In this document: one piece after another, positions 54,195 through 62,348 of the stretch
How positions within the stretch are numbered: the stretch's first letter is position 1
Layout: the number at the start of each line of letters is the position of its first letter
Position numbers and translations under genes: made by a program
Notes under the pieces: model-generated
What the model was told of the DNA's origin: nothing
Seen by the model: only the letters and a program-made list of their open reading frames with translations
Database searches by the model: none
Source: Competibacter sp963695105
GTDB lineage: Bacteria > Pseudomonadota > Gammaproteobacteria > Competibacterales > Competibacteraceae
Length of the DNA: 64,000 nt
Direction of reading: 5' to 3'
Assembly (NCBI GenBank): GCA_963695105.1
Contig: CAVOGC010000038.1
Location: forward strand, 1 to 64,000

Positions 54195-55616
54195 ATGACC
54201 GAGCATCTGATCGCCCTGTTTTCGCTGGCCTGGCTGCTGTGGATCGCCCTGGTCGCGGTCGGGCTGATCCTGGAGCGCCGCTCGCCGGCGGCCACGCTGG
54301 CCTGGCTGCTGGCGCTGCTGTTCATGCCCTATTTCGGCTTCCTGGTGTATCTGCTGTTCGGACCGCGACGGCTGCGCCGGCGCCGGCTGCGCTACGGTCG
54401 CGCCCGCGAACGCCTGATTCAGTCGACCCGCGACCTGCGCCCCGACCAGGCGATCCCGCGCAGCTTTCCCGACGCCGGTCTGGAGCGGCAACTGGCGCTA
54501 CTGCTGGAGCGGGTCGGCCAGGGCGCGCCCGTACCGGCCATCGGCGTGACGTTGCTGGAAACCGGCGACGCCTGCTTCGAGGCGATCGAGGCCGCCATCG
54601 CCGCCGCCACGCATCACATCCATCTGGAATACTACTTGTGGACCCCGGATCGGATCGGCGCGCGGCTGCGCGACCGGCTGGCCGAAAAAGCTCGCGCCGG
54701 AGTCAAGGTGCGCCTATTGCTGGACGCCATCGGCTCCGACCGCGCCAGCCGCCGCTTCCTGCGACCGTTGCGGGATGCGGGAGCCCAGATTGACTGGTTC
54801 AATCCCATCGGCCTGCGCCGGCTACGCCTGCGGTACGTCAACTTTCGAACCCACCGCAAGATCGTGGTCTGCGACGGAAAGGTCGGCTTCACCGGTGGCA
54901 TCAACGTCAGCGATGTCCACAGCGGACCGGACGCCTGGCGCGACACCCACCTGCGCATCGAAGGCGAGCCGGTTCATCGCTTGCAGTTCATCTTTCTGGA
55001 AGACTGGTATTTCGCCACCGACCAGGCGCCGTTCGAACCGGAATTCTTTCCCCGCTTTCCCGAAACGGCCGGTCCGTGGCTGCAAGTCGTCGAATCCGGC
55101 CCCGACAACGACCGCCACGCCATCGCCAAACTGTACTTCGCCGCCATCGCCGGCGCCCAGCGGCAAATCCTGCTGGCAACCCCCTACTTTGTTCCCAGCG
55201 AGGCGCTGACCGCCGCCCTGATCACCGCTGCGTTGCGCGGGGTGGAGGTGCGGGTGCTGGCGGCCAAGCAAAGCGACTCGCGGCTGGTTTCCGCCGCCGC
55301 GCGCAGCTATTACGACGAACTGGTCGGCGCCGGCGTCACGATTCATGAGTACGGCCCGCCCATGCTGCACGCCAAGCTGCTGGTGGCGGACGAACGCATC
55401 GCGGCGGTGGGCAGCGCCAATTTCGACAACCGCAGCCTGGCGCTGAATTTCGAGGCGATGGCGGTGTTGTACGACGCTGGCCTGGCCAAGCAACTGGCTC
55501 GTGGTTTCGCCGCCGACCTGCGCCACGCCAGCCGCTACGTCAAACCGGGGCGACGCGCCACCCTGGGCCAGCGACTGGGCGAATCCACCGCCCGGCTGTT
55601 GTCGCCACTGTTGTGA
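54195..55616 (+). CDS. cls: Cardiolipin synthase (phospholipase D family)
   Basis: This 473-residue membrane enzyme joins two phosphatidylglycerol molecules to give cardiolipin. Two N-terminal TM helices (LIALFSLAWLLWIALVAVG and LAWLLALLFMPYFGFLVYLL) precede two HKD motifs: HRKIVVCDGKVGFTGG and HAKLLVADERIAAVGS. Both are intact. Length matches bacterial ClsA. Confidence 0.93.
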   Translation: MTEHLIALFSLAWLLWIALVAVGLILERRSPAATLAWLLALLFMPYFGFLVYLLFGPRRLRRRRLRYGRARERLIQSTRDLRPDQAIPRSFPDAGLERQLALLLERVGQGAPVPAIGVTLLETGDACFEAIEAAIAAATHHIHLEYYLWTPDRIGARLRDRLAEKARAGVKVRLLLDAIGSDRASRRFLRPLRDAGAQIDWFNPIGLRRLRLRYVNFRTHRKIVVCDGKVGFTGGINVSDVHSGPDAWRDTHLRIEGEPVHRLQFIFLEDWYFATDQAPFEPEFFPRFPETAGPWLQVVESGPDNDRHAIAKLYFAAIAGAQRQILLATPYFVPSEALTAALITAALRGVEVRVLAAKQSDSRLVSAAARSYYDELVGAGVTIHEYGPPMLHAKLLVADERIAAVGSANFDNRSLALNFEAMAVLYDAGLAKQLARGFAADLRHASRYVKPGRRATLGQRLGESTARLLSPLL

Positions 55617-55708
55617 TGGCGCCGATCAATCGGCTGAGAAGCTGCAAAAAAACCGCCTGCAAAGCAATCGACTCAGCGTGGGGTTAGGGAGTCAAAGAGC
55701 GCCGGTCG

Positions 55709-56773
55709 CTACTCCGCCACCGCCACCTTCGGCCGCGGCCACGCCTTCAGGATGGATTGCACCACGGTCGCCAGCGGGATGGCGAAGAACACTCCCCAGA
55801 ACCCCCACAGACCGCCGAACACCAGCACCGCCACGATGATGGCGATTGGGTGCAGATCGACTACCTCGGAAAACAGCAGCGGCACCAGCACGTTGCCATC
55901 CAGCCCCTGAATGATCAGGTAAATGCCCATCAGCCACAGAAATTCGGAACCCCAGCCCCACTGGAAAAACGCCACCAGCGCCACCGGCACCGTCACCACC
56001 ACCGCACCAATATAGGGCACGATCACCGACAGCCCCACCATCAGGGCGAGCAGCATCGCAAACTGCAAGCTCATCAGGGCGAAAGCCACAAAGGTCGCGG
56101 CCCAGATCACCAGCACCTCCAGAAACTTGCCGCGCACATAATTGCCCATCTGCCGGTCCACCTCGCGCCAGACCTGCTGCGCCAGGGTATGATCGTGCGG
56201 CAGGAAGCCGTGCAGCCAGTCCAGGATCAACTCCTTATCCTTCAAAAAGAAGAACACCAGCAACGGCACCAGCACCACGTAGATCGTGATGGTGATAACG
56301 CCCATGCCCGCCGCCAGCGACCAGGACAGCACGCCCTGGCCCCAGGTGGCGATCTCGGCCTTCATGGCGTTGATGACCCCCAGCACCTGCACTTCGGTGA
56401 TGAATTCCGGGTACATCGCCGGCAGGCTAAGCAGCAGGTTCTGACCTTTGACGATCATGTTGGGCAGTTGTTGGATCAACTGGGACAACTGCCCGGACAC
56501 CATCGGCAACAAGCCCAGCAACAGAAACAGCACGAAGGCCACGAACAGAGCGAATACCAGCACCGATGCCAGCAGGCGCGGCAGATGCAGCCAGCGCCGC
56601 AACAGTTGCACGACGCCTTCCAGCAGATAGGCGATGACCATGCTGGCCAGTACCGGCGCCAGGTCCCGGCCCATGGTCAGGACCACGCTGGTGCCCAGCA
56701 CCAGCACGACGGTCAAAATGACCGCCTGAGGGTCGTTAAAAAACCGTTGGAACCACTCGTTGATTATCTTCAT
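55709..56773 (-). CDS. AI-2E-family transporter (PerM-like permease)
   Basis: This 354-residue protein has about eight membrane helices with the family pattern: an N-terminal helix pair (VVLTMGRDLAPVLASMVIAY), a long hydrophilic region around 125-215, and a C-terminal block ending LWGFWGVFFAIPLATVVQSI. Members include PerM, YdiK, YhhT and TqsA; substrates vary and are unproven for most. ATG 56773 was preferred over the longer reading. It is convergent with cls and divergent from prkA. Confidence 0.9.
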   Translation of the reverse strand: MKIINEWFQRFFNDPQAVILTVVLVLGTSVVLTMGRDLAPVLASMVIAYLLEGVVQLLRRWLHLPRLLASVLVFALFVAFVLFLLLGLLPMVSGQLSQLIQQLPNMIVKGQNLLLSLPAMYPEFITEVQVLGVINAMKAEIATWGQGVLSWSLAAGMGVITITIYVVLVPLLVFFFLKDKELILDWLHGFLPHDHTLAQQVWREVDRQMGNYVRGKFLEVLVIWAATFVAFALMSLQFAMLLALMVGLSVIVPYIGAVVVTVPVALVAFFQWGWGSEFLWLMGIYLIIQGLDGNVLVPLLFSEVVDLHPIAIIVAVLVFGGLWGFWGVFFAIPLATVVQSILKAWPRPKVAVAE

Positions 56774-56977
56774 GTCGTGCCTTGTGGCGTTGTGCGTCGA
56801 CGCGGCGGGCGATGTTAGCAACAAAGCCGCCCCGTCCCAACCGTCCGGCGGTCGGCTGAACCGCCCGCCGCCACCGTGGTCTATCAGGTCTTGAAGCCGG
56901 ACCCCTGCGGCCCGCGCCAAGCGCGCGCGGCGCAACGGACAAACCAGTCAAACCCGCTGGCCATCAGCTTGAGCGTA

Positions 56978-56996
56978 TTGCACTAAACTTGTGCAA
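56978..56996. promoter_or_regulatory. NtrC-like palindrome in the prkA upstream region
   Basis: TTGCACTAAACTTGTGCAA has perfect 6-bp arms TTGCAC/GTGCAA. The inner 17 bp match the enterobacterial NtrC consensus TGCACC-N5-GGTGCA except at the two innermost arm bases (C to T and G to T). It lies about 220 bp upstream of the sigma-54-like promoter before prkA, a typical enhancer distance, and about 205 bp upstream of the divergent permease gene. Other dyad-binding regulators are not excluded. Confidence 0.45.
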
Positions 56997-57200
56997 GCGG
57001 CGGACTGATCATTATATTTGCTCAATTGCGCCCCGCGGCCACCCACGGCCGGCCCCACCAGTTGTTCAGCCTGATTTCAGGTGAATCAATCATCATCAAG
57101 CAACTGATTTTGTTGTCTTCACCTCGAACAATACCCGGATGGCCTCCGTTTGCCCCCCATCCGAAAACCGGACCCCGGCCTGGCCAGCCACCAGCAAGGT

Positions 57201-57216
57201 TGGTCCGTTAATTGCT
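57201..57216 (+). promoter_or_regulatory. Sigma-54 promoter candidate for prkA-yeaH-spoVR
   Basis: TGGTCCGTTAATTGCT matches the -24/-12 consensus TGGCACG-N4-TTGCW at all but two defined positions (C4 to T, A5 to C), with exact GG-to-GC spacing and the -12 GC. Transcription would begin near 57228, giving a leader of roughly 210 nt before the prkA ATG at 57439. E. coli yeaGH is sigma-54/NtrC-controlled, which supports the reading. The rest of the 665-bp gap (56774-57438) shows no gene. Confidence 0.5.
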
Positions 57217-57438
57217 TCATTTTCCCTGAGAAGCGTCCGCGGGAGGAACCAGTCGCAGCCATCCGCCACGGAGCCATGGGTCGATCCGGCCGAGAACATG
57301 CCGGAACGCCAAGGTGGCCCTCTCCACCGGCCCGAATCCGGGACGCAAGGATCGAGGAAGAAATCGTCGAAGCTGAACCCGAAGGCTCGCACCGGGAAGC
57401 CGCCCCGCTCCCGCGACCATCATAGAGAGGTATGACCG

Positions 57439-59361
57439 ATGAAGATTTTCAATCGCTATTTATCGCGCTACGAAGAGAGCCGCGAAGAGACGCTATCGCT
57501 GCACGATTACCTGGAGCTGTGCAAGACCGACCCGACCGCTTATGCCAGCGGCGCCGAACGCTTGCTCAAGGCCATCGGCGAGCCGGAATTGGTCGATACC
57601 CGCAACGATTCGCGGCTGTCGCGGATTTTCCAGAACAAGGTGCTCAAGGTCTATCCCGCCTTCGAGGAATTCTACGGGATGGAAGACGCCATCGAGCAGA
57701 TCGTCTCCTATCTCCGACACGCCTCGCAGGGCCTGGAGGAAAAAAAGCAGATCCTCTACCTGCTGGGTCCGGTGGGCGGCGGCAAGTCCTCGCTGGCCGA
57801 ACGGCTGAAGCAGTTGATGGAGAAGGTGTCATTCTACGCCATCGCCGACTCGCCGGTGTTCGAATCGCCGCTGGGGCTGTTCAACCCCGACGAGGATGGC
57901 CCGATCCTGGAAGAGGATTTCGGCATCCCGCGCCGCTACCTGCGCCACATCATGTCGCCCTGGGCGGCCAAGCGCTTGCAGGAGTACAACGGCGACATCA
58001 CCCAGTTCCGGGTGGTGAAACTGCGACCGTCGATCCTGCATCAGATCGCCGTCGCCAAGACCGAACCCGGCGACGAGAATAACCAGGATATTTCCTCGCT
58101 GGTCGGCAAGGTGGACATCCGCAAGCTGGAGCATTTCGCCCAGAACGACCCGGACGCCTACAGCTTCTCCGGCGCCCTGTGCCGCGCCAATCGCGGGCTG
58201 ATGGAATTCGTGGAGATGTTCAAGGCGCCGATCAAAGTGCTGCACCCGTTGCTGACCGCCACTCAGGAAGGCAACTACAACAGCACCGAGGGGCTGTCGG
58301 CCATCCCCTTCGAGGGGATCATTTTGGCCCACTCCAACGAGTCGGAATGGCAAAGCTTCAAGAATAACAAGAATAACGAGGCGTTTCTCGACCGGGTCTA
58401 TATCGTCAAGGTGCCCTACTGCCTGCGGGTGTCGGACGAGGTCAAGATCTACCAGAAACTGCTCACCAACAGCTCACTGTCGCAGGCGCCCTGCGCGCCC
58501 GGCACTTTGGAGATGCTGGCCCAGTTCTCGACCCTGACCCGGATCAAGGAACCGGAAAACTCCAGCATCTTCTCCAAGATGCGGGTCTACGACGGCGAGA
58601 ACCTCAAGGATACCGATCCCAAGGCCAAGTCGATGCAGGAATACCGCGACTACGCCGGGGTGGACGAAGGCATGACCGGCATTTCCACCCGCTTCGCCTT
58701 CAAGATTCTGTCGCAGGTGTTCAACTTCGACCATGCCGAAGTCGCCGCCAACCCGGTGCATCTGCTCTACGTGCTGGAGCGGCAAATCGAACGCGAGCAG
58801 TTCCAGGCCGAGACCGAGGAAAGATACCTCTCCTACCTCAAGGGCTACCTGGCGCCGCGCTACGCTGAGTTCATCGGCAAGGAACTCCAACAGGCCTACC
58901 TGGAGTCCTATTCCGAGTACGGGCAGAACATCTTCGACCGCTACGTGACCTACGCCGACTTCTGGATTCAGGACCAGGAATACCGCGATCCCGACACCGG
59001 CGAGGCGTTCGATCGGGCGTCGCTCAATGCCGAACTGGAAAAGATCGAGAAACCCGCCGGTATCAGCAACCCCAAGGACTTCCGCAACGAGATCGTCAAC
59101 TTCGTGCTGCGGGCGCGGGCCAACAACGCCGGCCGCAACCCGGCCTGGACCAGCTACGAAAAGCTGCGGGCGGTGATCGAGAAGAAGATGTTCTCCAACA
59201 CCGAGGACCTGTTGCCGGTGATCAGCTTCAACGCCAAGGCCAGCGCCGAAGAGCAGAAAAAGCACGCCGATTTCGTCGACCGCATGGTCGCCAAGGGCTA
59301 CACGGCCAAGCAGGTGCGCCTGCTGTCCGACTGGTACCTGCGGGTTCGCAAGGCATCCTGA
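57439..59361 (+). CDS. prkA: PrkA-type serine protein kinase (YeaG)
   Basis: This 640-residue protein has an N-terminal AAA-type domain with Walker A LLGPVGGGKSSLAERL near residues 110-125 and a C-terminal PrkA kinase-like domain (ending VAKGYTAKQVRLLSDWYLRV). In E. coli the YeaG homologue acts in nitrogen starvation and stress adaptation, and B. subtilis PrkA affects sporulation. It leads a three-gene run with yeaH and spoVR. GAGAGG precedes ATG 57439. Confidence 0.95.
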   Translation: MKIFNRYLSRYEESREETLSLHDYLELCKTDPTAYASGAERLLKAIGEPELVDTRNDSRLSRIFQNKVLKVYPAFEEFYGMEDAIEQIVSYLRHASQGLEEKKQILYLLGPVGGGKSSLAERLKQLMEKVSFYAIADSPVFESPLGLFNPDEDGPILEEDFGIPRRYLRHIMSPWAAKRLQEYNGDITQFRVVKLRPSILHQIAVAKTEPGDENNQDISSLVGKVDIRKLEHFAQNDPDAYSFSGALCRANRGLMEFVEMFKAPIKVLHPLLTATQEGNYNSTEGLSAIPFEGIILAHSNESEWQSFKNNKNNEAFLDRVYIVKVPYCLRVSDEVKIYQKLLTNSSLSQAPCAPGTLEMLAQFSTLTRIKEPENSSIFSKMRVYDGENLKDTDPKAKSMQEYRDYAGVDEGMTGISTRFAFKILSQVFNFDHAEVAANPVHLLYVLERQIEREQFQAETEERYLSYLKGYLAPRYAEFIGKELQQAYLESYSEYGQNIFDRYVTYADFWIQDQEYRDPDTGEAFDRASLNAELEKIEKPAGISNPKDFRNEIVNFVLRARANNAGRNPAWTSYEKLRAVIEKKMFSNTEDLLPVISFNAKASAEEQKKHADFVDRMVAKGYTAKQVRLLSDWYLRVRKAS

Positions 59362-59377
59362 ACGGAGGAAACCGGGC

Positions 59378-60646
59378 ATGGCCACGCTTATCGACCGACG
59401 GCTGGACGGCAAGAATAAAAGCGCCGTCAACCGCCAGCGCTTTATCCGGCGCTTTAAAAATCAGATCAAGAAGGCCGTGACCGAGGCCATGAACGGCCGC
59501 AGCATCACCGACATCGACAACGGCGAGAAAGTCAACATCCCCGCCCGCGACCTGTCCGAACCGGTGTTCGGCCACGGGCCGGGCGGCCGACGCGAGGCCA
59601 TCCACCCCGGCAACAAGGAGTTCGTCACCGGCGACCGGGTCGCCCGGCCGCAGGGCGGCGCGGGCGGCGGCGCGGGCGGCGGCCAGGCCAGCAACAGCGG
59701 CGAGGGCGAAGACGATTTCGTGTTCGAACTGTCGCGCGAGGAGTTCCTGGAACTGTTTTTCGAGGATCTGGAACTGCCCAACCTGGTGCGCACCCAACTG
59801 GCCAAGCTCACCGAATTCAAATCGGTGCGCGCCGGCTTCAGCAGTGCCGGCAACCCGGCCAACATTGACGTGGTGCGCTCGCTGAAAGGGGCGCTGGCGC
59901 GACGGATGGCGCTGGCCGCGCCCTACACTCGCCGGCTGCGCGAAGCGGAAGAGCAACTGCAACGACTGCTGGCCGAACCGCCGGTGGACGAAAGCCGCGC
60001 CCGCGAACTGATGGAGGAGATCGAGCACCTGCGAGCGCGGGCGCGGGCGGTGCCGTTCATCGACACCTTCGACCTGCGCTATGCCAATCGGGTCAAGCAG
60101 CCGCAGCCGACCACGCAGGCGGTGATGTTCTGCATCATGGACGTGTCCGGCTCGATGGACCGGGCGCGCAAGGATCTGGCCAAGCGCTTTTTCACCCTGC
60201 TCTACCTGTTCCTCAAGCGCAACTACGAAAAAATCGAGGTGGTGTTCATCCGCCACCATACGGTGGCCAAGGAGGTGGACGAACAGGAGTTCTTCTACTC
60301 GCGCGAAACCGGCGGCACCGTGGTATCCAGCGCCCTGCACCTGATGGGCGAGATCATGGCCGCGCGCTACCCGACCGCCAGTTGGAATCTCTATGTGGCG
60401 CAGGCTTCGGACGGCGACAACTGGCATCACGACTCGCCGGCCTGCCGGGACCTCCTGCTCAAGCAGATCGTGCCGTTCGTGCGCTACTACGCCTACATCG
60501 AAATCACCCCGGACCGCCATCAGAGCCTGTGGGAAGCGTATGAGGACGTGAAGGACCAGCACCCGCACTTCGCCATGCGGCAGATCGACGGACCGGCCGA
60601 CATCTATCCGGTTTTCCGGGACCTGTTCAAGAGGCGCGTGTCATGA
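59378..60646 (+). CDS. yeaH: YeaH/YhbH family protein (DUF444)
   Basis: This 422-residue DUF444 protein has a basic N-terminus (SAVNRQRFIRRFKNQIKKA), a Gly/Gln-rich linker (about 88-106), and a von Willebrand A-like fold with a MIDAS-type DVSGSMDRARKDL motif and a later ETGGTV (T for MIDAS). Function is unknown, but it is nearly always with prkA and spoVR. GGAGG lies upstream. Its stop overlaps the spoVR start as ATGA. Confidence 0.93.
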   Translation: MATLIDRRLDGKNKSAVNRQRFIRRFKNQIKKAVTEAMNGRSITDIDNGEKVNIPARDLSEPVFGHGPGGRREAIHPGNKEFVTGDRVARPQGGAGGGAGGGQASNSGEGEDDFVFELSREEFLELFFEDLELPNLVRTQLAKLTEFKSVRAGFSSAGNPANIDVVRSLKGALARRMALAAPYTRRLREAEEQLQRLLAEPPVDESRARELMEEIEHLRARARAVPFIDTFDLRYANRVKQPQPTTQAVMFCIMDVSGSMDRARKDLAKRFFTLLYLFLKRNYEKIEVVFIRHHTVAKEVDEQEFFYSRETGGTVVSSALHLMGEIMAARYPTASWNLYVAQASDGDNWHHDSPACRDLLLKQIVPFVRYYAYIEITPDRHQSLWEAYEDVKDQHPHFAMRQIDGPADIYPVFRDLFKRRVS

Positions 60647-62157
60647 GTTCGTCGCGACTGATTGCCGAGTCGTCCGAATGGACGTTCTCGATGCTGGAAC
60701 GTTACAACGAGGTCATCGGCCGCATTGCCGCCGAGGAGTTCCGGCTCGATACCTACCCCAACCAGATCGAGATCATCACCGCCGAGCAGATGATGGACGC
60801 CTACTCCTCGGTGGGAATGCCGCTGGGTTACAAGCACTGGTCCTACGGCAAACAGTTCGTGCTGACCGAGAAGAATTACCGGCGCGGGCAGATGGGGCTA
60901 GCTTATGAAATCGTGATCAACTCCGACCCCTGCATCGCCTATCTCATGGAGGAAAACACCGCCATGATGCAGGCGCTGGTGATCGCCCACGCCGCCTACG
61001 GCCATAACTCCTTCTTCAAGGGCAACTATCTGTTCCGCGCCTGGACCAGCGCCGACGCGATCATCGATTACCTGCTGTTCGCCCGCAACTATGTCGCCGA
61101 GTGCGAAGAGCGCCATGGCGAGGAAGAGGTGGAATTATTCCTCGATTCCTGTCATGCGCTGATGAATTATGGGGTGGACCGCTACAAGCACCCGGCGCCG
61201 CTGTCGCTGCGGGAAGAAAAGTTGCGCCAGCAGGAGCGGGAAACCTACCTGCAATCGCAGCTCAACGATCTGTGGCGGACCGTGCCGGTCCGGCCGTCCG
61301 AAGCCGCCGCCGCGGTCGAGTCGCGCTACCCAAGCGAGCCGCAGGAAAACCTGCTGTATTTCATCGAGAAGAACGCGCCGCTGCTGGAGCCGTGGCAGCG
61401 CGAGCTGGTGCGCATCGTGCGCAAGATCGCCCAGTATTTCTATCCGCAACGGCAGACCCAGGTGATGAATGAAGGCTGGGCCACGTTCTGGCATTACACC
61501 CTGCTAAACCAGTTGTACGATGAGGGCTACGCCAACGACGGCTTCATGATCGAGTTCCTGCAATCGCATACCAGCGTCATCCAGCAACTGCCGTTCGATC
61601 ATCCCTATTATTCCGGCATCAACCCTTACGCGCTGGGTTTTGCCATGATGAGCGACATCCGGCGCATCTGCCAGGAGCCCACCGCCGAAGACCGGTACTG
61701 GTTTCCGGATATCGCCGGGCAGGACTGGCTGAAGGCGCTGGATTTCGCCATGCGCAACTTCAAGGACGAGAGTTTCATCGCCCAATACCTGTCGCCCAAG
61801 GTCATGCGCGACCTCAAGCTGTTCGCGGTGCTGGACGACGACGTGCAGGAAGAGTTGGAGATCACCGCCATCCACGACGAGGCCGGTTACCGGCGGCTGC
61901 GGCTGGCGCTGGCCGATCAATACAACCTCGGCAGCCGCGAGCCCAATATCCAGGTGTGGAACGTCGCCCATCGCAAGGACCGCTCGCTGACCCTGCGCCA
62001 TACCCCCTACAACCGCCGGCCGCTGCATGCCGACAGCGCCCAGGAAGTACTCAAGCACCTGCACCGGCTGTGGGGCTTCACGGTGCGCCTGGAAGCCGCG
62101 GACGAAAACAACCGGGTGGAGCTGATCGGGGAATGCCCGCCAGCGCGAGGACGGTGA
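60643..62157 (+). CDS. spoVR: SpoVR family protein (YcgB)
   Basis: This 504-residue protein is the third partner of the PrkA-YeaH-SpoVR triad. Hallmarks: ALVIAHAAYGHNSFFKGNYLF with His, and VMNEGWATFWHYTLLNQLYDE with the NEGWA motif and further His. The HxxxH-type and NEGWA elements suggest a metal site, but the activity is unproven. Full length, with the usual conserved core (FDHPYYSGINPYALGFAMM) and end. Confidence 0.93.
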   Translation: MSSSRLIAESSEWTFSMLERYNEVIGRIAAEEFRLDTYPNQIEIITAEQMMDAYSSVGMPLGYKHWSYGKQFVLTEKNYRRGQMGLAYEIVINSDPCIAYLMEENTAMMQALVIAHAAYGHNSFFKGNYLFRAWTSADAIIDYLLFARNYVAECEERHGEEEVELFLDSCHALMNYGVDRYKHPAPLSLREEKLRQQERETYLQSQLNDLWRTVPVRPSEAAAAVESRYPSEPQENLLYFIEKNAPLLEPWQRELVRIVRKIAQYFYPQRQTQVMNEGWATFWHYTLLNQLYDEGYANDGFMIEFLQSHTSVIQQLPFDHPYYSGINPYALGFAMMSDIRRICQEPTAEDRYWFPDIAGQDWLKALDFAMRNFKDESFIAQYLSPKVMRDLKLFAVLDDDVQEELEITAIHDEAGYRRLRLALADQYNLGSREPNIQVWNVAHRKDRSLTLRHTPYNRRPLHADSAQEVLKHLHRLWGFTVRLEAADENNRVELIGECPPARGR

Positions 62158-62211
62158 TGATCACGGACCAAACCGATATCATCCCCACGCATTCCGCGCT
62201 GGAGGTCCGCC

Positions 62212-62322
62212 ATGATGAGTTGCAAGACTACTGGTCGCGGCGCATCACCAACGAGCATCGGCTGATTTAAGGTGGAAGCCGATACTCCGATCATCATCGC
62301 CTGCAAACACCATGACATGTGA
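62212..62322 (+). pseudogene. YoeB/Txe toxin C-terminal remnant
   Basis: Directly after spoVR, ELQDYWSRRITNEHRLI matches the end of YoeB-family mRNA interferases (typical form WSRRITEEHRLVY). The frame then stops (TAA) after ATT, but inserting two bases there continues as KVEADTPIIIACKHHDM, matching the toxin's terminal ACRYHY-type region, to TGA at 62320-62322. The first half of the toxin and any YefM antitoxin are absent. It looks like a decayed toxin-antitoxin module. Confidence 0.6.
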
Positions 62323-62348
62323 CTGCCGACTGGCCACCCGTGGGGATA

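Noticed and set aside
56959..56973. Second sigma-54-like element (TGGCCATCAGCTTGA) upstream of prkA
   Set aside because: Spacing fits but the -12 GC is GA and it overlaps the region before the NtrC-like site; the 57201 element is much better.
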